In this document: piece after piece, positions 7,275 through 13,687 of the stretch | Numbering within the stretch: the first letter of the stretch is position 1 | How the letters are laid out: each line of letters opens with the position of its first letter | Source of the DNA: a virus | DNA length: 21,321 nucleotides | IMG/VR virus record: IMGVR_UViG_3300030060_004393 | Coordinates: 1 to 21,321 of that record | Strand: one strand, 5' to 3' | The notes under the pieces: generated by a model | What the model was told of the DNA's origin: nothing | What the model saw: the letters and a program-made list of their open reading frames with translations, nothing else | Databases searched by the model: none | Translations under genes and position numbers: made by a program

Positions 7275-8003
7275 TTAAACTTTATCTTTTACCATCTGAA
7301 AGAACTTTTCATGTCCTTCTCTGTTAAAGTGCCAATCGATATCATTATCCTCCCCACCAACTATATATCTTAGATTTTTTAATAACCAACCAAATGTTGA
7401 ATTTTTTCCTTCGATATCAATTAAGTTATTTTTTAAGAATGATGGAGCATCTGATGGTAATTCGGGTAGAGTCCAAAACTTTACATTTAAGTTTCTATCT
7501 TTAATTACTTCACAAACATTTTTTACAAAGTTTTTAGACCTTTCATTTTCATTATCTACAAGTCCTTGCATTTTAGAACAATTTTCTATAAAATTATACA
7601 TAGATATATTAAAAATATGATTCCAAAAATCTTCTTTTCTTTGTTCATGCTCCCATTCATAATTTCTCATCTGTTCTTTAGTCGTTATTTGAATATGACT
7701 ACCCATTGCGTTGTGGTTGTATCCATAACCAATTCCATGTATCTCATATCGTTCCCACCAACTCAAACCAAAAATTACTAAATCATCTTCAGTTATTTCA
7801 TCAATGTAAGACATAAATTCTCTAAAACAACCAGGAGCTCCGTATCCACTTCTACCATAGTTCCATAAACTATACTTTTTATAATCAGCTAATTTTTGAA
7901 ACCAAAAATCTTTTTTTGTTAATGTTTCACCATTTTGGTGTGATTCAACATCTTTATTACACCAATCTGAATACGAATCTCCAAATATAAATAATTTTTT
8001 CAT
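7275..8003 (-). CDS. SGNH/GDSL-like hydrolase
   Basis: A 242-residue protein starting MKKLFIFGDSYSDW, which is the GDS nucleophile block (Ser10). NYGRSGYG (48-55) fits block II (oxyanion Gly), VIFGLSWWER (76-85) sits where block III GxND is expected but with Ser-Trp instead of Asn-Asp, and DWHFNREGH (223-231) fits the catalytic Asp/His block. It is therefore a recognisable but diverged member, perhaps an esterase acting on acylated glycans; substrate unknown. No signal peptide is seen, so it would act in the cytoplasm or on the virion. The polymerase gene ends three bases upstream (TAG, then TAT, then ATG), so the two genes are co-transcribed. Confidence 0.72.
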   Translation of the reverse strand: MKKLFIFGDSYSDWCNKDVESHQNGETLTKKDFWFQKLADYKKYSLWNYGRSGYGAPGCFREFMSYIDEITEDDLVIFGLSWWERYEIHGIGYGYNHNAMGSHIQITTKEQMRNYEWEHEQRKEDFWNHIFNISMYNFIENCSKMQGLVDNENERSKNFVKNVCEVIKDRNLNVKFWTLPELPSDAPSFLKNNLIDIEGKNSTFGWLLKNLRYIVGGEDNDIDWHFNREGHEKFFQMVKDKV

Positions 8004-8006
8004 ATA

Positions 8007-9263
8007 CTACACTTTAGAATAATTATCACCAAATTCAACTTTAGTTGGAAATCCAAAACTTTCGAGAACGGATTTCACTTCCTTCACTATCTCCTTTTCC
8101 TCAGGTGAAAACTCAAATAAGAATGAATCATAAGTGTACAGAATCGGAAGAGGTAATCCCTCATCTTTTAATTTTTTCATTGCTTCAATGTTAAACTCTG
8201 TTTCTGTCGCTTGAAGAAGATAATTAAAATACTTCTGTGCCGTAGGTTGTTCAATCCAACCTAAAGGAATTTTTCTACCTTTTGGTGTTTTAAGATAACT
8301 TCTATCAATACTTTCTTTTTGAAACTTTGAAATAAACTTATCTACTTCATCAAAGAATGGAATCTTTCTATCTTCATCACTTACACCACCATAAAGAATT
8401 CTAAATGTTCTTCCTTTTGATTCGTCGTATCCACAATTATATTGATTAGCAAGCCATTGGTGTACGGATGTTTGTGGTAAATCATAACCTATCATCTTAC
8501 CTATCAACCTAACATGATATGCATCGTAATCGAATTGTACGAATGATTTACCCTTTTGTGGAATGAATATCTCTCTACTACCATCTTTCTTATTAAGAGC
8601 ACTATAATTAATACCTAAGTGCCTATTGGAAGGTCTGCTTGTTATTGTATATGGATTGTATTCTGTAAATGTTCGAGAGAACCAAAGTGATTTCTTATTA
8701 TCTTTCCATCTATCAAGAAATTTTTCCCTATCGACCTGAATCCCATTTCGTTCTACATCTGAAAGGATAGGTATCATAGTATCATCAACCCAACCGAAAG
8801 TAGGAGTAAGTTTACCGAAATCATCTACAATACCCTCTAATACCTCTATAAACCTCATTATAGGGATAGATTTACCCAAATTATCCTTTACACCCAAACG
8901 AGTGTAAAAGTTCGTTAAAACCTCTATTTTATCATCATATGGATATAATCTATTATGATTGAAGAAAAGGGATGTTTGTATATCTTTTTGATTTTGTATT
9001 CCTAAATCAGTTTGAAGTAATGCTTTTTTATTCCATATCCATTTTTCTTGCTTTGATTTAGATAAATCTATTTCAATTGATTCACAATCATTGTGCTTAT
9101 ATGGAATAACGAAATGTAAGTTTTGGAATGCTACATACAAAAAAGACACATCACAAGTCATTGGGTGTCTTTCTAAATCTTCCCAAATAGGTATAACTAT
9201 TGAGGATTCATTATCCCAATAGTCAAGAAATTGTTCTTTCTCACTATGTGATTCAACAATCAT
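8007..9263 (-). CDS. Short, divergent family A DNA polymerase
   Basis: A 418-residue protein with the PolA fold order: a degenerate exonuclease-like N-terminus (about 20-60; the DxE motif is missing), IPILSDVERNGIQVD (164-178), the TSRPS region (208-212, normally TGRxSS), motif A FDYDAYHVR (244-252), motif B KGRTFRILYGG (283-293), a thumb/palm Gln (Gln351) and motif C YTYDSFLFEF (376-385). Asp245 and Asp379 should bind the metals. Unusual points are His250 where PolA has the steric-gate Glu, Tyr at the motif B Arg position, and YDS in place of HDE in motif C. It is much shorter than PolI. T4 itself uses a family B polymerase, so this is a different replisome or an accessory polymerase. Its promoter gives a nearly leaderless message. 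Confidence 0.85.
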   Translation of the reverse strand: MIVESHSEKEQFLDYWDNESSIVIPIWEDLERHPMTCDVSFLYVAFQNLHFVIPYKHNDCESIEIDLSKSKQEKWIWNKKALLQTDLGIQNQKDIQTSLFFNHNRLYPYDDKIEVLTNFYTRLGVKDNLGKSIPIMRFIEVLEGIVDDFGKLTPTFGWVDDTMIPILSDVERNGIQVDREKFLDRWKDNKKSLWFSRTFTEYNPYTITSRPSNRHLGINYSALNKKDGSREIFIPQKGKSFVQFDYDAYHVRLIGKMIGYDLPQTSVHQWLANQYNCGYDESKGRTFRILYGGVSDEDRKIPFFDEVDKFISKFQKESIDRSYLKTPKGRKIPLGWIEQPTAQKYFNYLLQATETEFNIEAMKKLKDEGLPLPILYTYDSFLFEFSPEEKEIVKEVKSVLESFGFPTKVEFGDNYSKV

Positions 9264-9267
9264 ATTA

Positions 9268-9299
9268 CTAATATACGAAAAATATTTTAATTATCCAAA
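9268..9299 (-). promoter_or_regulatory. Bacteroidota-type promoter of the polymerase gene
   Basis: Minus strand: TTTG (9299-9296), 20 bases, TATATTAG (9275-9268). The -33 box lies inside the last codons of the upstream gene, and the ATG starts only 4 bases after the -7 box, so the message is expected to be leaderless or nearly so. Confidence 0.75.
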
Positions 9300-9530
9300 T
9301 CTTTTATCAGAAATCGTATAATTGTAAAGTGCTCCACAATCATCATCTTCATCTACAAGATTTTCTGTAACTGTTAAATAATCTGGTAAAAGTTTTTTCA
9401 ATCCATCTAAATCAACCGAACTCCAATAACCAAATCTTATTGATAAGCCATCTGATTCATATCCGATTTCAAAATCGGAAGAACCATACCACTTTTTAAT
9501 TTCTTTAAATTTTTTATATCCTATTCTCAT
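9291..9530 (-). CDS. Small hypothetical protein
   Basis: A 79-residue protein starting MRIGYKKFKEIKKWYG and containing DGLSIRFGYWSSVDLDGLKKLLPDYL and a short acidic patch DEDDD. No known family recognised; the sequence suggests a small alpha/beta fold. A longer frame begins at 9605, but that would overlap the preceding gene by 74 bases; the ATG at 9530, one base after that gene's TAG, is the natural start and repeats the TAG-T-ATG junction seen at 1551. It is the last gene of a three-gene unit with the LPD29-like protein. Confidence 0.65.
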   Translation of the reverse strand: MRIGYKKFKEIKKWYGSSDFEIGYESDGLSIRFGYWSSVDLDGLKKLLPDYLTVTENLVDEDDDCGALYNYTISDKRFG

Positions 9531-9531
9531 A

Positions 9532-9732
9532 CTAATACCATTTTTTACATAGATTATACTCCTCTTTTGTAAGTGCATCCCACCATTCTGAAGAAACCTC
9601 ATCATCTACTAAGGATATAGGACAACCCATATCATATTCATATATGCTTGATGAATCATTAAGTTGAGGATATATAACCCCTTTACTCACATCAAGAATA
9701 CTACCAACACTTTTTAACTCTACTAAATTCAT
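9532..9732 (-). CDS. Small hypothetical protein
   Basis: A 66-residue acidic protein starting MNLVELKSVGSILDVSKG with SSEWWDALTKEEYNLCKKWY at its end. Family unknown, no membrane segment. Its ATG overlaps the TGA of the LPD29-like gene (ATGA), and its TAG is one base from the next ATG, so translation of all three is probably coupled. The tight packing and sensible amino-acid composition support a real gene in spite of its size. Confidence 0.65.
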   Translation of the reverse strand: MNLVELKSVGSILDVSKGVIYPQLNDSSSIYEYDMGCPISLVDDEVSSEWWDALTKEEYNLCKKWY

Positions 9733-10265
9733 ATTCCGTTTGCTATTGCTGATTTAACTTTATCTTCGATTCCTTTACCCATATAGGTAATATTATCTTC
9801 TAATTTTTCACCAAGAGTTACAATCTTATTATACCAATACTCAACTGAATCCCATTTCGGCTTATTCTCAATAAAGATATAAGAAGGGAAATACTTTAAT
9901 GGAGTTCCATTATCAGTAGCTGGTGAATCTTCTCTCATTTCGTACATATCAATCATACCATTGAAAGAACCACCTTTTAATACATACTCCCATTCTTTAA
10001 TATTATCATAGATAGTAGAATCAACAGATGAACCATCTTTGTTAGAAACATTAACTCTTACAGAAGAACCACCACTATAAACATCAGAACCAGCCCATAC
10101 TTTGATATCGGGATAATATTGTTTTACATATTGTTTGATTACTGAAGCCGCTGATTTAGCGTTCATATAGATATATTTCCCACCATCATAAGAATCATCT
10201 CTTATTTGAGCGATAGGAAGTTGGAACTCAGTTCCTTTAATTGAAAATTTAAATTTTTTACTCAT
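9729..10265 (-). CDS. LPD29-like protein
   Basis: A 178-residue protein. Residues about 34-108 read AKSAASVIKQYVKQYYPDIK, then VYSGGSSVRVNVS and a following segment on conformational strands. This fits the Large Polyvalent Protein Associated Domain 29 pattern: a helix with xxLKxxFP, then a strand with YSGGxSxxV. LPD domains are found in polyvalent proteins of phages and conjugative elements and are thought to help establish the element in a new host; a molecular function is not known. Here the domain is nearly free-standing. The gene has its own promoter cassette and heads a three-gene unit. Recognition is from pattern memory. Confidence 0.6.
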   Translation of the reverse strand: MSKKFKFSIKGTEFQLPIAQIRDDSYDGGKYIYMNAKSAASVIKQYVKQYYPDIKVWAGSDVYSGGSSVRVNVSNKDGSSVDSTIYDNIKEWEYVLKGGSFNGMIDMYEMREDSPATDNGTPLKYFPSYIFIENKPKWDSVEYWYNKIVTLGEKLEDNITYMGKGIEDKVKSAIANGI

Positions 10266-10290
10266 AGTTTTAAGGTTTAATTATTAATCA

Positions 10291-10331
10291 TTTACATAGT
10301 AAATATACGAAAAAAACCTGAGAAATCCAAA
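10291..10331 (-). promoter_or_regulatory. Promoter-palindrome cassette, copy 1
   Basis: Minus strand: TTTG (10331-10328), 20 bases, TATATTTA (10307-10300), with the palindrome TTTACTATGTAAA (10303-10291) overlapping the -7 box and the expected start. A-rich DNA (AAGTAAAAAAAAGT) upstream of the -33 box resembles an UP element. Drives the LPD29-like gene. Confidence 0.78.
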
Positions 10332-10352
10332 TTTTTTCGTACTTTTTTTTAC

Positions 10353-10673
10353 TTAATATCCAACAAATTTATAAGGAACATCATCTACTAGTCCTTTTGA
10401 TACTGAATAAGGATATTCTTCAGCCAACCAATAATTCTGAACATCATCTACATGCGATAGAGTATCATCATATAAATCTTGGATTGTAAATCCATCACCA
10501 TATTTGATACCTCCACACAAATCCATTAGTGAATTAAGGTTATCCCAATTATTTTTATTTTTCTTAATAGATTTGATGATATTGTTTTTCATCATATCTG
10601 CTACCTTATCATTGTAATCATACATTTCTTTTGACCAAGGTTTTGTTACTTTAGGTTTTATTAGAACTTTCAT
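10353..10673 (-). CDS. Hypothetical protein, accessory island
   Basis: A 106-residue soluble protein starting MKVLIKPKVTKPWSKEMYDY, with a Lys/Asn-rich helix in the first half and a more acidic second half (TIQDLYDDTLSHVDDVQNYW). Family not recognised. It is a single-gene unit: its own promoter cassette lies 10-60 bases upstream and another cassette follows it. Small separately promoted genes of this kind are typical of early host-takeover regions of phages, which is context and not evidence of function. Confidence 0.68.
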   Translation of the reverse strand: MKVLIKPKVTKPWSKEMYDYNDKVADMMKNNIIKSIKKNKNNWDNLNSLMDLCGGIKYGDGFTIQDLYDDTLSHVDDVQNYWLAEEYPYSVSKGLVDDVPYKFVGY

Positions 10674-10683
10674 ATCTTAATTA

Positions 10684-10724
10684 TTTACATAGTAAATATA
10701 CGAAAAAAAATTGATATATCCAAG
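10684..10724 (-). promoter_or_regulatory. Promoter-palindrome cassette, copy 2
   Basis: Minus strand: CTTG (10724-10721), 20 bases, TATATTTA (10700-10693), and the palindrome TTTACTATGTAAA (10696-10684). A-rich stretch upstream. The leader is shorter than in the other two copies (ATG at 10673). Confidence 0.78.
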
Positions 10725-10758
10725 CTTTTTCTCATTTTTTTTTACTTAAAATGTAAAT

Positions 10759-11052
10759 TTAATCAAGAATACTTTTAAAAGGAGTTGGTTTAAGTATATC
10801 GTAATCAAACTTTAATTGTTTTTTATTATCGTACTTCCATCCTAAGTTATGTAGAACTATCATTCTTAACTTATCATAGAGATTTGAATTTTTATCTAAC
10901 CATTTAAGGCCTTTTCTAATACTAACTTGAGGATTTGATTTAGTTCCATACGCATTGAACTGATGATATCCATCTGCCCAACCATGTATCAAACCAGTAT
11001 CGGTCTTATCGGTTATCATAAAACAATCTAAAGGGTGTTGAATATTTTTCAT
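10759..11052 (-). CDS. Hypothetical protein, accessory island
   Basis: A 97-residue protein starting MKNIQHPLDCFMITDKTD, with GLIHGWADGYHQFNAYG near the middle and a C-terminal half rich in Lys, Leu and Tyr. Family not recognised; no membrane segment or clear catalytic motif. It is a single-gene unit with its own promoter cassette, whose leader is nearly identical to that of the LPD29-like gene. Confidence 0.68.
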   Translation of the reverse strand: MKNIQHPLDCFMITDKTDTGLIHGWADGYHQFNAYGTKSNPQVSIRKGLKWLDKNSNLYDKLRMIVLHNLGWKYDNKKQLKFDYDILKPTPFKSILD

Positions 11053-11078
11053 ACTTTTAAGGTTTTAATTATTAATCA

Positions 11079-11119
11079 TTTACATAGTAAATATACGAAA
11101 AATAATTGGATTGCACAAG
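11079..11119 (-). promoter_or_regulatory. Promoter-palindrome cassette, copy 3
   Basis: Minus strand: CTTG (11119-11116), 20 bases, TATATTTA (11095-11088), and the palindrome TTTACTATGTAAA (11091-11079). The leader that follows (ATGATTAATAATTAAAACC) is almost the same as in copy 1. Confidence 0.78.
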
Positions 11120-11130
11120 CTTTTTTTGAC

Positions 11131-11529
11131 TTATTTTGCTATTTTTTTTGAATAAGTGAGGAGGGATTCATTTTGTACCTTAACCCAATCTTCAATCTTT
11201 ACCTTAATACCCAATTCATTAGCGAATAGTAATCCTTTTTCCCAAGCATTGATTTCGTTAATATATTGGTGAAACTTAAACTTTTTAGGTTCTTTATCCT
11301 CATCTATGGTTTTAAAGTAATTATCTTCATCAGTTTGAAGAACATGTCCTACTTCATGTAAAAGAGAATATAATCCGTTTTTTTCTAAATTGTGATTATG
11401 GTGAATAAATATCTTTTTATTCTTATGCCCCATAAAAGCAGTGATTTGTCCAAGTAATACATCTATTCCAAACTTCTCTTTGAGATAATCTGAAACTTTC
11501 TTAAATTGTTTAGGGTATTTTTTAATCAT
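11131..11529 (-). CDS. HExxH metallopeptidase-like protein
   Basis: A 132-residue protein with LLHEVGHVLQ (56-65), the zincin motif HExxH (His58, Glu59, His62), followed by EINAWEKG (92-99), where a Glu could be the third zinc ligand. The size and the HExGH form are like ImmA/IrrE (DUF955) peptidases, which cleave repressors in mobile elements; an unrelated SprT-like or minimal zincin is also possible. There is no signal peptide, so it acts in the cytoplasm. It lies at the head of the accessory island and has a promoter inside the end of the oxygenase gene. The ATG begins 3 bases after the -7 box, so the message is probably leaderless. Confidence 0.7.
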   Translation of the reverse strand: MIKKYPKQFKKVSDYLKEKFGIDVLLGQITAFMGHKNKKIFIHHNHNLEKNGLYSLLHEVGHVLQTDEDNYFKTIDEDKEPKKFKFHQYINEINAWEKGLLFANELGIKVKIEDWVKVQNESLLTYSKKIAK

Positions 11530-11532
11530 ACC

Positions 11533-11564
11533 TAAATATAAACAATTTTTCTTACAAATCCAAG
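11533..11564 (-). promoter_or_regulatory. Bacteroidota-type promoter of the metallopeptidase gene
   Basis: Minus strand: CTTG (11564-11561), 20 bases, TATATTTA (11540-11533). The -33 box is inside the end of the upstream oxygenase gene. ATG at 11529 leaves no room for a leader. Confidence 0.65.
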
Positions 11565-12325
11565 GAAAGTTGAGATAATTTTGCTGAACCTACATCGATT
11601 GGTTTTCTTTTCATTTGATTACCAGCTGCGAACTTAGCTCCTTCTTTAATATATCCAGTTAAATATGCTCTTCTAAATCTATTTGATTCATTTGGTTCAG
11701 AACCATGTATAACATTTGAATGAAGTAATGCTACTTGTCCCCTTTTTAAGTGCCCATCTATTTTAGTAAAGTTGTGTCCTTCTGGTATAACACATGGTTT
11801 TCCTCTTTCACTCCTCCAATTCTTAGGATTTGTTTTTGCTCTCTCTTCATCAACTTCCATAGGTAATTTCCATAATTTATGAGAACCCTCTAAATACCAA
11901 ACAGAACCATTATTAGGGTCGTGGTTATCAAAAGCAACTGAAACATTGATTATTTCGTTTGAATTACATTGTGTATAGAATATATTTTGATGCTGGTCTC
12001 TACCTAATTGACCTGGTGGTTTAAAGTAAGCCCAAGTTTGTACACCAAAAACTTTTCCATCCATTAGAAACTCAACTGCTTCTATTACTTTAGGGTGTTT
12101 CATTAAATCAGTAAGTTTTTCTGATTCTTTATGTGGATACATATATGGGTCATAATCTCCCCATTGTCCTTCTGTATCATTTTCTTGTCTTTCTAATCTG
12201 ATTCTTTCTAATTCATCTGAATAAGAATCTACTTCACTTTCTGTTAGTAGATTTAAAATAGATACTCCTTTGTATCTCCAATCAAATTGTAATTGTTGTT
12301 TTTCTTCTTCGGTAAGATAATTCAT
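11552..12325 (-). CDS. Phytanoyl-CoA dioxygenase (PhyH) family 2OG-Fe(II) oxygenase-like protein
   Basis: A 257-residue protein with the PhyH layout: TWAYFKPPGQLGRDQHQNIFY (98-117) at the first metal motif, then INVSVAFDNHDPNNGSVWYLEGSHK (126-150; the family has ALD..pxNGxxxxxPGSHK), then ALLHSNVIHGSEPNES (199-214) with the distal His207, and RRAYLTGY with the 2-oxoglutarate Arg (about 219). The first motif is normally HxD; here it reads HQN (112-114), so one metal ligand is changed. The protein may use a different ligand, have altered chemistry, or be inactive. Oxygenases of this class are frequent in marine T4-like phages; the substrate is unknown. It follows the tail cluster. Confidence 0.8.
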   Translation of the reverse strand: MNYLTEEEKQQLQFDWRYKGVSILNLLTESEVDSYSDELERIRLERQENDTEGQWGDYDPYMYPHKESEKLTDLMKHPKVIEAVEFLMDGKVFGVQTWAYFKPPGQLGRDQHQNIFYTQCNSNEIINVSVAFDNHDPNNGSVWYLEGSHKLWKLPMEVDEERAKTNPKNWRSERGKPCVIPEGHNFTKIDGHLKRGQVALLHSNVIHGSEPNESNRFRRAYLTGYIKEGAKFAAGNQMKRKPIDVGSAKLSQLSLDL

Positions 12326-12358
12326 ATAACCTTAATTTAGTTTGTATATTTATATATA

Positions 12359-12718
12359 TTAGATTTTTGAATATTCCAATAAATTTACTAATCTATTTTT
12401 TAATTGTGGCATTTTTCTTAAATGTTCGGAAATACTTGCTCTGTTTGAATCTTTAATTTCTTGTTGACTACCTACAATTCTCCACCTTAATTTTACTACC
12501 TTATAAAATGGATTTGATTGTAGATTTCCATATGTATTGCTTGATATCTCTGTTACTGGCGATTGATTATCATTACATTGTTGTACAAATCTTCTATCAA
12601 TATATCCTCTTTTTATATCAATTTTATCTACTTTTGGTTTGAAAGCATATACTTTACCCTTCAAATTTGAATTTGAAATACTTCTTGCTAATTTTTTATA
12701 TATTTTATTATTATCCAT
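12359..12718 (-). CDS. Hypothetical protein of the baseplate cluster
   Basis: A 119-residue basic protein starting MDNNKIYKKLARSISNSN and ending KNRLVNLLEYSKI. Its ATG overlaps the TAA of the baseplate gene by one base (TAATG), so it is translationally coupled to it and probably a tail or baseplate component or assembly factor. It contains NPFYKVVKLRWRIVGSQQEI, which looks like a beta hairpin. Family not recognised. Confidence 0.68.
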   Translation of the reverse strand: MDNNKIYKKLARSISNSNLKGKVYAFKPKVDKIDIKRGYIDRRFVQQCNDNQSPVTEISSNTYGNLQSNPFYKVVKLRWRIVGSQQEIKDSNRASISEHLRKMPQLKNRLVNLLEYSKI

Positions 12719-13683
12719 TATTGACTTGGTCTAAATAATCCTTCGATGGATGTTGTCCACTGCATTCCATCAATAGTATGTTCTACATTTGTTATTGTAA
12801 ATGCTCCAGTTCTATTATACTTTTCAGGTATACCAATAATACCAAAAACATCACCATGATTAAATCCACTATTACCATGTACTTCAAAATTATATTTTAA
12901 CATTCCCATAAGAGGACCTGTGCCTTTTATTTCATTGGATGATGGTTTATAGTTTGGATTGTTTTGATTTCGTTTTTTCTTAAATAGTAGTTCATCATCA
13001 AATGTTGGAAAAAATATTACATCTAAAGCATCAGCTTCTTCACCAACACCATAACTATCTAAATTGAATCTACCATCTTTTCTTTTTGGATATGAACCAA
13101 TTTTTCCTAAAAACTCATTGTACATATCTGCTTTAGTTGCTACTTCATCTGGCTCACCAGCTGAATCATCACCACCTGCGGGTGCTTCATCAACTACATC
13201 AGGAGCGTTTTTTGTATTAAATGTTTTTAATACCTTATCTTCTAATACTGATTTAAAAACTGCATTGTTAGTTTCCCTTTCATCTTTATCACCTTCGATA
13301 TCGGCTGGAGGTTCTCCTCCATCAGTTGCTTTTCTGTTAGAAATAATACTACTCATCATATCAGATGGTAAATCAATATCTAATGTTGAGTTTAAAAAGA
13401 ATGAACCTTCACCATTATGTACCATATCCAAAGCAGTTTGTTTGTTATCAGAAGTACATCTCATCTCTACTAATTGTAAACAATTTTTATCTTTTTCGAT
13501 TTCAATTGCACCATTTGGGTTTTTTAATGTTTTAGGTGCTGGTGCTTGTATTATTTGAAATTGCCACATACCACAAACTGCGGATGCCATACCATTAGCC
13601 ATTCCCAATATTACATCTCTATATGTTGTATCTTCTTGTGATATGATATCCAATGCGTAATCAAAGTTTATATATAAGTTATC
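12718..13683 (-). CDS. Hub-like baseplate protein, downstream part in the +1 frame
   Basis: This frame gives 311 residues from a TTG at 13653, but coding-like sequence continues upstream to the TGA of the preceding frame: DNLYINFDYALDIISQEDTT with no start codon. The reading that follows (YRDVILGMANGMASAVCGMWQFQI) and the end (GAFTITNVEHTIDGMQWTTSIEGLF) belong to the same kind of large baseplate protein as the upstream frame. I therefore treat it as the C-terminal part of one 771-residue protein made by a +1 shift at CTT TGA (13687-13682). Around residues 105-170 of the downstream part is an acidic, Gly/Ala/Asp-rich linker. No other good start exists; the first in-frame ATG would drop the conserved-looking segment. 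Confidence 0.7.
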   Translation of the reverse strand, partial: DNLYINFDYALDIISQEDTTYRDVILGMANGMASAVCGMWQFQIIQAPAPKTLKNPNGAIEIEKDKNCLQLVEMRCTSDNKQTALDMVHNGEGSFFLNSTLDIDLPSDMMSSIISNRKATDGGEPPADIEGDKDERETNNAVFKSVLEDKVLKTFNTKNAPDVVDEAPAGGDDSAGEPDEVATKADMYNEFLGKIGSYPKRKDGRFNLDSYGVGEEADALDVIFFPTFDDELLFKKKRNQNNPNYKPSSNEIKGTGPLMGMLKYNFEVHGNSGFNHGDVFGIIGIPEKYNRTGAFTITNVEHTIDGMQWTTSIEGLFRPSQ

Positions 13684-13687
13684 AAAG
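13682..13687 (-). other. Putative +1 frameshift site CTT TGA
   Basis: Frame 0 reads TGG TTT CTT TGA. If the tRNA on CTT slips forward one base, the next codon is GAT and the reading continues as DNLYINFDYALD. CTT TGA is the shift site of the bacterial RF2 gene prfB. The RF2-type Shine-Dalgarno element three bases upstream is not present; GAAGGG lies about 12 bases before CTT. Confidence 0.6.

Noticed and set aside
9531-9605. Earlier ATG for the gene ending at 9291
   Set aside because: It would overlap the 66-residue gene by 74 bases; the ATG at 9530 directly after that gene's stop is more natural.
13064-13558. A 164-residue plus-strand open frame
   Set aside because: Antisense to the acidic linker region of the baseplate gene; Ser-rich low complexity arises from the reverse of Asp/Glu-rich codons.
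13651-13653. TTG at 13653 as an ordinary start of a separate 311-residue gene
   Set aside because: The frame is open and protein-like for ten more codons up to the upstream TGA, and no Shine-Dalgarno or promoter supports TTG; a frame switch explains the data better.
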